From CAWCAW01 sp963714125 (GTDB lineage: Bacteria; Actinomycetota; Acidimicrobiia; Acidimicrobiales; UBA8190), in assembly GCA_963714125.1 (NCBI GenBank), contig OY970234.1, forward strand, positions 1,984,001 to 2,048,000: 64,000 nt of DNA, read 5' to 3'. The notes beneath the pieces were generated by a model, which ran no database searches, was not told the DNA's origin, and was given only the letters and a program-made list of their open reading frames with translations. A program made the translations under genes and the position numbers. Below are positions 23,492 through 32,745 of the stretch, piece after piece; within the stretch, counting starts at the first letter, position 1; each line of letters begins with the position of its first letter.

Positions 23492-24061
23492 GTGGCTGAA
23501 CGCGAACGACGCCTGACCCCGCCGCGAGGTGGGGTTTTTGTTCCCCGGGTGCAGGTGCTCTCCGGCGAGGACGTCGCTCGTGCGCTGGTGCGTATCTCGC
23601 ACGAGATCGTGGAACGCAACCACGGCCTCGAGGACGTGGCCCTGATCGGGTTGCAGACCGGTGGTGTTCCCCTCGCCTTTCGCGTCGCCCAGATACTCGA
23701 GGAAATCGAAGGCTCGGCGGTGCCGGTGGGACTGTTGGACGTGGCGTTCTACCGCGACGACATCGGCATCAGGCCCGTGCTGCCCGAAGCCGCCACCGAC
23801 ATTCCCTGCGACCTGGCCGGCCGACTCGTCATCCTCGTCGACGACGTGTTGTTCACGGGACGCACCGTGCGCGCCGCCCTCAACGCCTTGGCCGACTACG
23901 GCCGGGCTCGCTCGGTACAACTGGCGGTGATGGTCGATCGAGGCCATCGCGAACTTCCCATCCGACCCGACTACGTCGGCAAGAACATGCCCACCCGCAT
24001 CGACGAACAGGTCGACGTGAGCCTCGACGGCGTCGTGCTCGGCGACGTGGTGCCGCGGTGA
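23492..24061 (+). CDS. pyrR: Pyrimidine operon regulator PyrR / uracil phosphoribosyltransferase
   Basis: 189 residues. A type I phosphoribosyltransferase fold with the PRPP motif VILVDDVLFTGRTVRA and the family segments GLQTGGVPLA and LLDVAFYRDDIG. PyrR binds leader RNA when UMP or UTP is abundant and has variable uracil phosphoribosyltransferase activity. The GTG at 23492 has GGAGGAG 7-11 bases upstream, directly after the binding loop it probably recognises. The end overlaps pyrB as GTGA. Confidence 0.96.
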   Translation: MAERERRLTPPRGGVFVPRVQVLSGEDVARALVRISHEIVERNHGLEDVALIGLQTGGVPLAFRVAQILEEIEGSAVPVGLLDVAFYRDDIGIRPVLPEAATDIPCDLAGRLVILVDDVLFTGRTVRAALNALADYGRARSVQLAVMVDRGHRELPIRPDYVGKNMPTRIDEQVDVSLDGVVLGDVVPR

Positions 24062-25080
24062 AGTCAAACGGGGATGGCCGCGGCGGTCGCCACCTGCTGT
24101 CGGTGGCGGATCTCGGCGCGGAGGGGATCGCCGAGGTCATGCGGGTGGCCGACGCCTTCACCGAGGTGGCCAACCGCCCTATTCCGAAGGTACCCGCCTT
24201 GCGGGGGCGCACCGTGGTGACCTTGTTCGCCGAGGACTCCACGCGCACCCGCATGAGCTTCGAGACCGCCGCCAAACGACTGTCGGCCGACGTGCTCACC
24301 TTCAGCGCGTCGACGTCGTCGGTCAAAAAAGGCGAGTCGCTGCGCGACACGGTGGAGACCATCGCGGCCATGGGGGTCGACGCCTTTGTGGTACGCCATC
24401 CCTCCGCCGGCGCACCGGCGTTGGTGGCGCGCTGGGTCGACGCCAGCGTCATCAACGCCGGCGACGGCTGGCACGAACACCCCACGCAGGCGTTGCTCGA
24501 CTGCTACACGATTCGCCAGGTGCTCTGCGAACGCAACGGGCTCGGCGGCAATGACGATGCCATGTCGTGCTTCACCGATCTGCGGGTGACCGTCGTTGGC
24601 GACATCCGCCACAGCCGGGTGGCTCGATCCGAGGTACTGGCCCTGGCCGCGCTGGGGGCCAAGGTGACGTTGGTGGCACCGGGGAGCCTGCTGCCGCCAA
24701 CGCTTGAGGGATGGCCCATCTCGGCGGTGACCCATGACCTTGACGCTGTCTTGCCCGTCACCGACGTGTGCTACCTGCTGCGCATGCAAAGCGAGCGCGG
24801 CAGTGGCGCCTTTGTCCCTTCGGTGCGCGAGTACAGCGCCGCCTACGGGCTCACCACCGAGCGGGCCCGACAGCTGCCTGAAGAAGCGTTGGTGATGCAT
24901 CCGGGTCCGATGAACCGCGGCGTTGAGATCGCCGACGACGTGGCCGATCTTCCCGGCTCGATGGTGCTGCGCCAAGTGGCCAACGGCGTACCGGTACGCA
25001 TGGCTGTGCTCTTCTTGCTCCTCGGATCATCTCCAGGTGACGATCCCGCCGCCGGCGTGGGCGCCATGGGGGAGAGCTGA
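24058..25080 (+). CDS. pyrB: Aspartate carbamoyltransferase catalytic subunit
   Basis: 340 residues. Condenses carbamoyl phosphate and aspartate to N-carbamoylaspartate. Carbamoyl-phosphate motif STRTRMSFETAAKRL, then SSVKKGESLRDT, the HPTQALLDCYTI motif and a C-terminal MHPGPMNRGVEI. No regulatory subunit pyrI is nearby. The C-terminus runs ~20 residues past the usual end with Gly/Pro/Asp-rich sequence. The GTG start sits in a GTGA overlap with pyrR, and the stop shares a base with the pyrC start. Confidence 0.97.
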   Translation: MKSNGDGRGGRHLLSVADLGAEGIAEVMRVADAFTEVANRPIPKVPALRGRTVVTLFAEDSTRTRMSFETAAKRLSADVLTFSASTSSVKKGESLRDTVETIAAMGVDAFVVRHPSAGAPALVARWVDASVINAGDGWHEHPTQALLDCYTIRQVLCERNGLGGNDDAMSCFTDLRVTVVGDIRHSRVARSEVLALAALGAKVTLVAPGSLLPPTLEGWPISAVTHDLDAVLPVTDVCYLLRMQSERGSGAFVPSVREYSAAYGLTTERARQLPEEALVMHPGPMNRGVEIADDVADLPGSMVLRQVANGVPVRMAVLFLLLGSSPGDDPAAGVGAMGES

Positions 25081-26408
25081 TGGCATCGAGCACGACGCTG
25101 GTCATCGAGGGGGGAACCGTCGTCGACGAGACCGGTGCACGTGTCGCCGACGTCGTCATCGCCGACGGTGCCATTACGGCGGTGGAGCCGGGCGCATCGG
25201 TGCCGGCGGGAGCGATGGTGCTCGACGCCGGTGGATGTCTGGTGGGCCCCGGGTTGGTCGATCTGCACACCCATCTGCGCCAGCCCGGAGGCGAGGAAGC
25301 CGAGGTGATCGACACCGGTGCGCGCGCCGGTGCCCTCGGAGGGTTCACGGCCGTGGTGGCCATGCCCAACACCGAACCGGCCATCGACAGCGCCGCGGTG
25401 GCCATGGAGGTCTTGGCCCTGGGGGCTCGGTCGTGCTGCCAAGTGGCCGTGGCCGGCGCCATCACGGTCGGACGAGGGGGCGAGCGCCTGGCTCCCATGG
25501 CCGAGCTGGCCGCGCTGGGGGTGCGGCTGTTCACCGACGACGGACGAGGCGTGCAGGACGCCGGTGTCATGCGCCGTGCCCTGGAGTACGGGCGCGGACT
25601 GGGCGTGACCTTGGCCCAGCATTGCGAGGACGACGCCTTGTCGGCCGGTGGGCACATGCACGAAGGCTCGTGGTCGAGTCGCTTGGGCGTGCCCGGTGTT
25701 CCCGCCGCCGCCGAGGAGGTAATGGTCGCTCGTGACGTGGCGCTGGCCCGCCTGACCGGCGGTCGGGTGCACTTCATGCACTTGTCGACGGCGGGATCGG
25801 TTGCCTTGGTGGCTGCCGCCAAAGCCGAAGGTCTTCCAGTCAGCGCCGAGGTGGCCCCGCATCACCTGTCGCTTACCGATGAGGAGCTGGCCGGCTACGA
25901 CGCCGTGTTCAAGGTCAACCCGCCGTTGCGCAGCCGCGACGACGTCGACGCACTGCGGCACGCCTGTGCCCGTGGCACCATCGACGCCATCGCCACCGAC
26001 CACGCGCCGCACCCGCCGGAGTCCAAAGACGCTCCGCTCGACCAGGCCCCGCCGGGCATGGTGGGCCTGGAGACGGCGGTGGGGGTGGTATTCGGGGCGC
26101 TGTATGGCCGCTCGGCGGATCAGCCCGGCATGGGGGCGCAGGATCTGTTCGCCCTGCTGTCGTGGAAACCGGCTCGCATCGCCGGTCTCGACCCCGCCCA
26201 CGGTGGCGATCAGGGCGGACCGTTGGTGCCGGGGGCGGCGGCCAACGTCTGCGTCGTCGACCCCAACCAGATATGGGAGGTCGACCCGTGCGCTCTGGCC
26301 AGCCGCAGCCGCAACACCCCGTGGGCGGGGCGGACACTCACCGGGCGGGTTCGCCACACCGTGTTTCGCGGTGAGCCAGTGGTGATCGACACCAAGGCGC
26401 AACGATGA
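25080..26408 (+). CDS. pyrC: Dihydroorotase
   Basis: 442 residues, the long class I type of the amidohydrolase superfamily. Metal-binding DLHTHLRQPG, then AMPNTEPAID, the metal-ligand region HCEDDALS, HFMHLSTAGS and the conserved TDHAPHPPESK. Class I enzymes cyclise carbamoylaspartate to dihydroorotate, often beside PyrB. In the common active-site stretch HxHLREPG the Glu is Gln here, a mild oddity. The ATG shares its A with the pyrB TGA, and the end overlaps carA as ATGA. Confidence 0.96.
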   Translation: MASSTTLVIEGGTVVDETGARVADVVIADGAITAVEPGASVPAGAMVLDAGGCLVGPGLVDLHTHLRQPGGEEAEVIDTGARAGALGGFTAVVAMPNTEPAIDSAAVAMEVLALGARSCCQVAVAGAITVGRGGERLAPMAELAALGVRLFTDDGRGVQDAGVMRRALEYGRGLGVTLAQHCEDDALSAGGHMHEGSWSSRLGVPGVPAAAEEVMVARDVALARLTGGRVHFMHLSTAGSVALVAAAKAEGLPVSAEVAPHHLSLTDEELAGYDAVFKVNPPLRSRDDVDALRHACARGTIDAIATDHAPHPPESKDAPLDQAPPGMVGLETAVGVVFGALYGRSADQPGMGAQDLFALLSWKPARIAGLDPAHGGDQGGPLVPGAAANVCVVDPNQIWEVDPCALASRSRNTPWAGRTLTGRVRHTVFRGEPVVIDTKAQR

Positions 26409-27520
26409 CCGACGCCCGCACCCAGACGCGCCAGCCGGCGTTACTCGTCCTCGCTGACGGCGAGGTGTTCGAGGGTGAGGCCATGGGGGCGTTGGCGCCC
26501 GGCGGCGTGTCCACCGGCGAGCTGGTGTTCAACACGGTGCTCTCGGGCTATCAGGAGGTCATCACCGATCCCAGCTACGCCGGTCAGGTGGTGGCCTTCA
26601 CGTACCCGCACATCGGAAATTACGGCGTGACGCCGGCCGACGACGAGGCTGTGCGCCCGTGGTGTCGGGGCGTGGTGGTGCGCGACCTGCCGCCGCGCCC
26701 GTCGAGCTGGCGATCAGAGCAGTCGCTCGAGGAATTCCTCGTCAGCCACGGCGTGGCGGGCATCACCGGCATCGACACCCGCCGGCTCACCCGGCACCTC
26801 CGTGACGACGGGGCCATGGGGTGTGCCTTCGGCACCGCATCCGAATCGACGCTGGCCGCGGCGGCGGCGTCCGAAGCGGGGACCACGGGCCGGGACTTGG
26901 TCAGCGAGGTGACCACGAAGGTCCCGTACCGGGTGGGCTCAGGGCGGTGGCGTGTCGTCGCTTACGACTTCGGTGTGAAGCAGACCATGCTGCGGCTGCT
27001 CGGAGAGATGGCCGACGTCACCGTGGTGCCGGCCACGTACGCGGCGGAGGACGCCTTGGCCTTGGAGCCCGACGGGGTCTTCCTCTCCAACGGGCCGGGA
27101 GACCCGGCCGCCTTGGAGCCACACGCGGCGATCATCTCCGACTTGGTCGGGCGCGTGCCGGTGTTCGGGATCTGCCTCGGTCACCAGTTGCTGGGCCAGG
27201 CGCTCGGGGCCCGTACCTACAAGCTTCCCTTCGGCCATCACGGCGGCAACCATCCGGTCATGCGGCTGTCGACCCGACAGGTCGAGATCACCAGTCAAAA
27301 CCACAACTACGCCATCGACGGCTCCAGCCTGCCCGATTCGGGCCCTCGTCAGGCCGAGGTGACCCACGTCAACCTCAACGACGGGGTGGTAGAGGGCATC
27401 CGTCTGACCCAGATGGCGGCTTTCGGTGTGCAGTACCACCCCGAAGCCGGACCGGGCCCACACGACGCTCGCTACCTGTTCGAGGAGTTCGGCCGACTCA
27501 TGGGAGAGGTGCACGTCTGA
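26405..27520 (+). CDS. carA: Carbamoyl-phosphate synthase small subunit (glutaminase)
   Basis: 371 residues. The N-terminal swivel domain (LVFNTVLSGYQEVITDPSYA) precedes a class I glutamine amidotransferase with the nucleophile Cys in FGICLGHQLLG and the His/Glu pair near YHPEAGPGP. It releases ammonia from glutamine and channels it to CarB. Its product feeds both pyrB here and argF further along. It is joined by ATGA to pyrC and by TGATG to carB. Confidence 0.97.
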   Translation: MTDARTQTRQPALLVLADGEVFEGEAMGALAPGGVSTGELVFNTVLSGYQEVITDPSYAGQVVAFTYPHIGNYGVTPADDEAVRPWCRGVVVRDLPPRPSSWRSEQSLEEFLVSHGVAGITGIDTRRLTRHLRDDGAMGCAFGTASESTLAAAAASEAGTTGRDLVSEVTTKVPYRVGSGRWRVVAYDFGVKQTMLRLLGEMADVTVVPATYAAEDALALEPDGVFLSNGPGDPAALEPHAAIISDLVGRVPVFGICLGHQLLGQALGARTYKLPFGHHGGNHPVMRLSTRQVEITSQNHNYAIDGSSLPDSGPRQAEVTHVNLNDGVVEGIRLTQMAAFGVQYHPEAGPGPHDARYLFEEFGRLMGEVHV

Positions 27521-30500
27521 TGCCGGCCCGGCGTGACTTGGAGACGATCCTGGTGATCGGCTCAGGACCGATTGTCATCGGCCAGGCGTGCGAGTTCGAC
27601 TACTCAGGGACGCAGGCGTGCCGGGTGTTGAAGGCCGAGGGATATCGGGTGGTGTTGGCCAACTCCAACCCGGCCACCATCATGACGGACCCCGAATTAG
27701 CCGATCGCACCTACGTCGAACCGCTTGATCCGGAGGTACTGGCCGCCATCGTCGAGCGCGAACGACCCGACGCCGTGCTGCCCACCTTGGGCGGCCAAAC
27801 CGGTCTCAACTTGGCCATGGCGCTCGAGCGTGACGGCGTGCTCGAGCGCTTCGGTGTCGAGATGATCGGCGCCAACGCGCAGTCCATCACCACCGCCGAG
27901 GACCGCGACCAGTTCAAGTCGGCCATGGAGTCCATCGGCCTGGAGGTACCTGCTTCGGGTTTCGCTCACAATCTCGAAGAGGCCATGGCCGAGGGAGAGG
28001 CCATCGGCTTTCCCATCATGATCAGGCCCAGCTTCATTCTCGGTGGGGCGGGGACGGGCACGGCCCATGACCGCACCCAGCTGGCCCGACTGGCCGCTGA
28101 GGGCCTGGCCGCCAGCCCTGTGTCGCAAGTTCTCGTCGAACGCTCCATCGCCGGGTGGAAGGAGTTCGAGCTCGAGGTGATGCGGGACAAGGCGGACAAC
28201 TGCGTGGTGGTGTGTTCCATCGAGAACCTCGATCCCATGGGTGTGCACACCGGGGACTCCATCACCGTGGCGCCCATCCAGACGCTGTCTGACGTCGAGT
28301 ACCAGGCCATGCGGGACGATGCTTTCGCCTGCATCCGGCGAGTGGGCGTGGAGACGGGGGGTTCGAACATCCAGTTCGCCGTGGAGCCCCACACGGGTCG
28401 GCGTGTCGTCATCGAGATGAACCCGCGCGTGTCGCGTTCATCGGCACTCGCCTCCAAAGCAACAGGGTTCCCCATCGCCAAGATCGCAGCGCGCCTGGCC
28501 GTGGGTTACACGCTCGACGAGATCTCCAACGACATCACCAAAGCGACGCCGGCTTCCTTCGAACCCACCATCGACTACGTGGTGACGAAAATTCCTCGCT
28601 GGGCCTTTGAGAAGCTTCCTGGCGTCACCGATCGTCTGGGCACCCGCATGCAGTCGGTGGGCGAGGTCATGGCCATCGGCCGCACCTTTCCGGAGTCGTT
28701 GCAGAAAGCCATTCGCTCCCTGGAGCAAGGACGATGGGGTCTCAATGCGGATCCGAGCGAAGTTGTCTACGACTTCCTCGACGACGACGAGCTCCTGGCG
28801 GCCGCCTGTGAGCCCACACCGGAACGGGTCTTTCAGCTCGAAGCGGCATTGCGACGCGGCATAACGGCTGACACGTTGGCCGAGGCTACGGGAGTGGACC
28901 CGTGGTTCTTGGATCAGCTGGCGCTGATCACCGCGGCGCGCGCCGATCTCGATGCTTTGGCGCGTAGCGGGAGCGCACTGGCCGATCTCGATCGCCGCAC
29001 CTGGCGCACGGTGAAGCGGCTGGGATTCTCCGACGCACAGATCGCCCACCTCCTGTCGGCGACCGAGGCCGACGTGCGCGCCGCACGCCTTGGACAGGGG
29101 GTGCGCACGACGTTCAAGACCGTCGACACTTGTGGGGCGGAGTTCGACGCCCAGACGCCGTACCACTACGGCACGTACGAGGATGAGGACGAGGTACGTC
29201 CCAGCACGCGGCGGCGGGTGATCATTTTGGGATCGGGCCCCAACCGCATCGGTCAGGGCATCGAGTTTGATTACTGCTGCGTGCACGCCAGCATGGCGTT
29301 GCGCGCCGCGGGATACGAGACCGTCATGGTCAACTGCAACCCCGAAACCGTCTCCACCGACTACGACACGTCGGATCGCCTCTACTTCGAGCCCTTGACG
29401 CCCGAGGACGTGGCCAACGTCCTCGAGGCCGAACTCGACGCCGGGTCGGCCGACGCCCCGGTGGTCGGGGTCATCGTGAGCCTCGGGGGCCAGACCCCCT
29501 TGAAACTCGCCCACAGCCTCCCGCCCCATCTCGTGCTCGGCACCAGTCCAGCGTCGATAGATCTGGCCGAAGATCGCGAACAATGGAACCAGCTGTGCGA
29601 AAGCCTGGGGATCCCGCAACCCCTCGGCGGCACCGCGGTCACGGTGGAAGAAGCACTGACCGTGGCGCGCAAGGTGGGCTACCCCGTGCTGGTGCGGCCC
29701 AGTTACGTCCTCGGCGGTCGAGCCATGGAGATCGTCTATGACGACGATCGCCTCGAGCGTGCCGTGGGAGAGCTGTCGGGGTCGTTGACGCGTGAAGGAG
29801 GGATGTCGGCCCTACGGCCCGTGCTCGTGGACCGGTTCCTCGAAGACGCCATTGAGGTGGACGTCGACGCCGTGCGGGACCGGACCGGTGCACTGGTGGT
29901 AGCCGGGGTCATGGAGCACGTCGAGGAAGCCGGCGTGCACTCGGGCGATTCGGCGTGTGCCCTGCCCCCCCAGACTCTGGCCGACGAGGTGGTGCAAACG
30001 ATCGAGACGCACACCCGAGCCATCGCCGAGGCGTTGGAGGTGGTGGGGCTCCTCAACGTGCAGTTCGCCGTCAAAGACGGTGTCGCCTACGTGCTCGAGG
30101 CCAACCCGCGTGCCAGTCGCACCGTTCCGTTTGTGGCCAAGGCCACCGGTGTGCCGGTGGCGATGATCGCGGCACGGGTGATGGTCGGCAGCACTTTGGC
30201 CGAACTCAAAGCCGAGGGCATGCTGCGGCCTCCGACGGGTATGGGCCACGTGAGCGTGAAAGAGGCGGTGCTTCCCTTCAGCCGATTCCCCGGTGTCGAC
30301 ACCTTGTTGGGCCCCGAGATGCGTTCGACGGGTGAGGTCATGGGGATCGGTGCCACCTTCGGCTTGGCCTTCGCCAAGAGCCAGATAGCGGCAGGCACCC
30401 GGCTTCCGGCCGAGGGGACGGTGTTTCTCTCCTTGGCCGACCGCGACAAGGAGGCTGGCCTCATGGCGGCGCAGACCTTGCACGAACTCGGCTTCGCGCT

Positions 30501-30825
30501 GGCGGCCACGTCGGGCACCGCCGCCTTCCTCGAATCGCGCAATGTTCCCGTGGCCACGGTGGTGGCCAAAGTGGGGGAGACCGGGGCCGCCGACGCCGTC
30601 GAGCTCATCGCGTCGGGGCGGGTGCAGATGGTGGTGAACACCCCGAGGGGCCGCGGACCGCGCGCTGACGGTCTGCACATCCGAGCGGCCGCTCTGGCTC
30701 ATCAGGTGCCCTGCCTCACGACGGTGGCGGCGGCACGCGCCGCGGCCACGGGCATGGCGGACTGGAAGCGTCACGGCCTGTCGGTCATCAGCTTGCAGGA
30801 GGTCCATGGACTTGGAGTCCAGTGA
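27520..30825 (+). CDS. carB: Carbamoyl-phosphate synthase large subunit
   Basis: 1101 residues. Two homologous ATP-grasp halves: the first begins VIGSGPIVIGQACEFDYSG, and the second (after the oligomerisation region) has IILGSGPNRIGQGIEFDYCC around residue 570. The C-terminal MGS-like allosteric domain (residues ~960-1101) shows GTVFLSLADRDKEAGL and VQMVVNTPRGRG. The enzyme makes carbamoyl phosphate from bicarbonate, ammonia and two ATP. The frame is open 233 codons upstream through carA; the ATG at 27520 is chosen from family length and the TGATG junction. Confidence 0.98.
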   Translation: MPARRDLETILVIGSGPIVIGQACEFDYSGTQACRVLKAEGYRVVLANSNPATIMTDPELADRTYVEPLDPEVLAAIVERERPDAVLPTLGGQTGLNLAMALERDGVLERFGVEMIGANAQSITTAEDRDQFKSAMESIGLEVPASGFAHNLEEAMAEGEAIGFPIMIRPSFILGGAGTGTAHDRTQLARLAAEGLAASPVSQVLVERSIAGWKEFELEVMRDKADNCVVVCSIENLDPMGVHTGDSITVAPIQTLSDVEYQAMRDDAFACIRRVGVETGGSNIQFAVEPHTGRRVVIEMNPRVSRSSALASKATGFPIAKIAARLAVGYTLDEISNDITKATPASFEPTIDYVVTKIPRWAFEKLPGVTDRLGTRMQSVGEVMAIGRTFPESLQKAIRSLEQGRWGLNADPSEVVYDFLDDDELLAAACEPTPERVFQLEAALRRGITADTLAEATGVDPWFLDQLALITAARADLDALARSGSALADLDRRTWRTVKRLGFSDAQIAHLLSATEADVRAARLGQGVRTTFKTVDTCGAEFDAQTPYHYGTYEDEDEVRPSTRRRVIILGSGPNRIGQGIEFDYCCVHASMALRAAGYETVMVNCNPETVSTDYDTSDRLYFEPLTPEDVANVLEAELDAGSADAPVVGVIVSLGGQTPLKLAHSLPPHLVLGTSPASIDLAEDREQWNQLCESLGIPQPLGGTAVTVEEALTVARKVGYPVLVRPSYVLGGRAMEIVYDDDRLERAVGELSGSLTREGGMSALRPVLVDRFLEDAIEVDVDAVRDRTGALVVAGVMEHVEEAGVHSGDSACALPPQTLADEVVQTIETHTRAIAEALEVVGLLNVQFAVKDGVAYVLEANPRASRTVPFVAKATGVPVAMIAARVMVGSTLAELKAEGMLRPPTGMGHVSVKEAVLPFSRFPGVDTLLGPEMRSTGEVMGIGATFGLAFAKSQIAAGTRLPAEGTVFLSLADRDKEAGLMAAQTLHELGFALAATSGTAAFLESRNVPVATVVAKVGETGAADAVELIASGRVQMVVNTPRGRGPRADGLHIRAAALAHQVPCLTTVAAARAAATGMADWKRHGLSVISLQEVHGLGVQ

Positions 30826-30867
30826 GCCCGGCGCCACCGACGCCATGAGCGCCACAAGCTGGGCCCC

Positions 30868-31989
30868 ATGAGAGGTCTTCGCTTGGTGGACACCGAGACG
30901 GCGGTGGGTTCGCTGGTGTTGCCCAATCCTGTGCTCAGCGCATCGGGGACCGCCGGCCACGGTGCCGAGCTGGCCCCGTATGTCGATCTCGGTCGCCTCG
31001 GCGCGGTGGTGGTCAAGTCACTATCCGCTCAGCCGTGGCCAGGAAACAGTGCTCCCCGGGTGCATGAGACGCCGGCGGGGATGCTCAACTCCGTCGGCCT
31101 CCAGGGGCCCGGTGTGGCCGCCTGGCGGGAGCGAGACCTTCCCGGCCTCGTTGATCGCGGTGCTCGAGTGGTGGCCAGCATCTGGGGGAGGACCGTCGAC
31201 GACTACGCCCGCGCCGCTGAGCTTCTCGCCGGCGCGCCCAACGTGGTGGCGGTGGAAGTCAACGTCAGCTGTCCGAATGTGGAGGACCGCAACCGCATGT
31301 TCGCCCATTCGGCGAGCGCCACCGCCGACGCGCTGGACGCGGCCGTCGCCTGCGGTGTGCCGCGGTGGGTGAAGTTGAGTCCCAACGTGGCCAACTTGGT
31401 GGACATCGCCGGTGCCGCGCTCAACGCCGGTGCCGAGGCCCTCGTTCTCATCAACACGGTGCTCGCTATGGCCATCGACATCCGTCGTCGCACCTACGTC
31501 CTCGGGTCGGGCCCGAGCGGAGGCGGCCTGTCCGGCCCCGCCATTCGCCCGGTGGCCATCCGTGCTGTGCACGACTGCCGGGCCGCGTTTCCTGCCGCCG
31601 GGATTGTGGGGGTGGGAGGGGTCAGTCGCGGCGTGGACGCCGTCGAGATGCTCATGGCCGGCGCCAACGCCGTGCAGGTGGGCACGGCCACCTTTCACGA
31701 TCCGCGCGCGTCGCAGCGGGTGTTGTCGGGTCTGGTGCGGTGGTGCCGGTTTCACGATGTCGGCAGCGTGGGGTCACTGGTGTCAGCCGTGCACCGCCAG
31801 GGACAGGGACAGGGACAGGAGCACGCTGCCCAAGTTCCCGGTGAATCCGGTGGTCACGACGTGACGGTCGCCACCACTCCAAGCAGCGACCCACCAATCA
31901 GCGCCACTCCAAGCGCCGACGTGCTCCGAGCAATTCCCCCGCCCGTCCCCGGATCGGCGTACAGGGGAGAGGAGGATCCAACAGCATGA
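30868..31989 (+). CDS. pyrD: Dihydroorotate dehydrogenase, class 1B-like
   Basis: 373 residues. The first ~310 match the class 1 FMN enzyme: ASGTAGHGAEL, VVVKSLSAQPWPGN, the catalytic-cysteine segment NVSCPNVEDR, and NTVLAMAIDIRRRTY, closest to the NAD-linked 1B type. A further ~60 residues form a Gln/Gly, Ser/Thr and Pro-rich tail of low complexity, starting in a GGACAG triplet repeat (31801-31818). Class 1B enzymes usually work with the PyrK electron-transfer subunit, but no pyrK is in this operon. The stop overlaps pyrF as ATGA. Confidence 0.93.
   Translation: MRGLRLVDTETAVGSLVLPNPVLSASGTAGHGAELAPYVDLGRLGAVVVKSLSAQPWPGNSAPRVHETPAGMLNSVGLQGPGVAAWRERDLPGLVDRGARVVASIWGRTVDDYARAAELLAGAPNVVAVEVNVSCPNVEDRNRMFAHSASATADALDAAVACGVPRWVKLSPNVANLVDIAGAALNAGAEALVLINTVLAMAIDIRRRTYVLGSGPSGGGLSGPAIRPVAIRAVHDCRAAFPAAGIVGVGGVSRGVDAVEMLMAGANAVQVGTATFHDPRASQRVLSGLVRWCRFHDVGSVGSLVSAVHRQGQGQGQEHAAQVPGESGGHDVTVATTPSSDPPISATPSADVLRAIPPPVPGSAYRGEEDPTA
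31801..31818 (+). repeat. Three GGACAG hexanucleotide repeats in pyrD
   Basis: Three perfect in-frame copies encode alternating Gly and Gln at the start of the low-complexity pyrD tail. Gain or loss of a unit would keep the frame. Confidence 0.8.
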
Positions 31990-32714
31990 CCCTTGGACCA
32001 GATGACCCGCGTGACGCACTGGCGCTCGCACTCGACGTCGATGACCTCGTGGTGGCGCTTCGTTTGGCCCATCGGTTGCGACCGTGGTTCGGCGTGGCCA
32101 AGGTAGGACTGGAGCTCTTCGGCGCGGCCGGCCCTGAGGCCGTCTCTGCGCTCACCGAAGAGGGGTATCGCGTTTTTCTCGACATCAAGTTGCACGACAT
32201 TCCGACAACTGTGGGCCGCGCCGCCAAGGTCATCGGCGGACTCGGCGTGGCGTACACGACCGTGCACACCGCCGGCGGCGAGGCAATGGTGCGCGCCGCG
32301 GTGGAGGGGATGGCCACGGGTGCGGCCGACGCCGGCGCCGATGTCGATGGCACGCCACCGTGTGTGCTCGGTGTGACGGTCCTCACCAGCGAACGAGACG
32401 CGCCGCCTGAGGTGTTGGCGGCCCGGGCCGCCCTTGCGTACCAGGCCGGATGCGGTGGCCTCGTCTGCGCCGCCGCCGATCTGGAGGTGACGCGTCAGGC
32501 CGCGCCGGGGCTGGTGACGGTGGTGCCGGGGATCCGTCCTACCGCCGTTGGTGTCGATGACCAAGCCCGGGCCGCCACGCCATCGGAGGCCATCATGAGC
32601 GGTGCCGACATCATCGTGATAGGCCGCGCCGTGACTGCGGCCGGGGATCCCGAGCAGGTGGCAGCCGCCATCCTGGACGAGGTGATGGGTTCGCGCCTGG
32701 CCCGACGAGGGTGA
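31986..32714 (+). CDS. pyrF: Orotidine 5'-phosphate decarboxylase
   Basis: 242 residues. Decarboxylates OMP to UMP, the last gene of the pyr operon in this window (pyrE is not here). The active-site signature DIKLHDIPTTV is complete, with the Lys between the two Asp, placing it in the classical subfamily. ALALDVDDL, KVGLELF and the phosphate-binding end (VVPGIRP, GADIIVIGRAV) also fit. AGGAGG lies about 12 bases before the ATG, which overlaps the pyrD stop. Confidence 0.96.
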   Translation: MTLGPDDPRDALALALDVDDLVVALRLAHRLRPWFGVAKVGLELFGAAGPEAVSALTEEGYRVFLDIKLHDIPTTVGRAAKVIGGLGVAYTTVHTAGGEAMVRAAVEGMATGAADAGADVDGTPPCVLGVTVLTSERDAPPEVLAARAALAYQAGCGGLVCAAADLEVTRQAAPGLVTVVPGIRPTAVGVDDQARAATPSEAIMSGADIIVIGRAVTAAGDPEQVAAAILDEVMGSRLARRG

Positions 32715-32733
32715 CCGCTGCTGGCGAGGGCGC

Positions 32734-32739
32734 TATGGT
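32734..32739 (+). promoter_or_regulatory. -10 box (TATGGT), leaderless promoter for mihF
   Basis: TATGGT ends 6 bases before the mihF ATG with no Shine-Dalgarno between, so a leaderless transcript is likely. Confidence 0.5.
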
Positions 32740-32745
32740 GACCCC

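Noticed and set aside
26821..27519. A 233-codon N-terminal extension of carB
   Set aside because: It is the off-frame shadow of carA; carB family sequence starts precisely at ATG 27520 in the TGATG junction.
30845..30871. Eight-codon upstream reading frame (MSATSWAP) whose TGA overlaps the pyrD ATG
   Set aside because: Too short to judge, with no Shine-Dalgarno; a chance open frame in the 42-base gap is likelier than a leader peptide.
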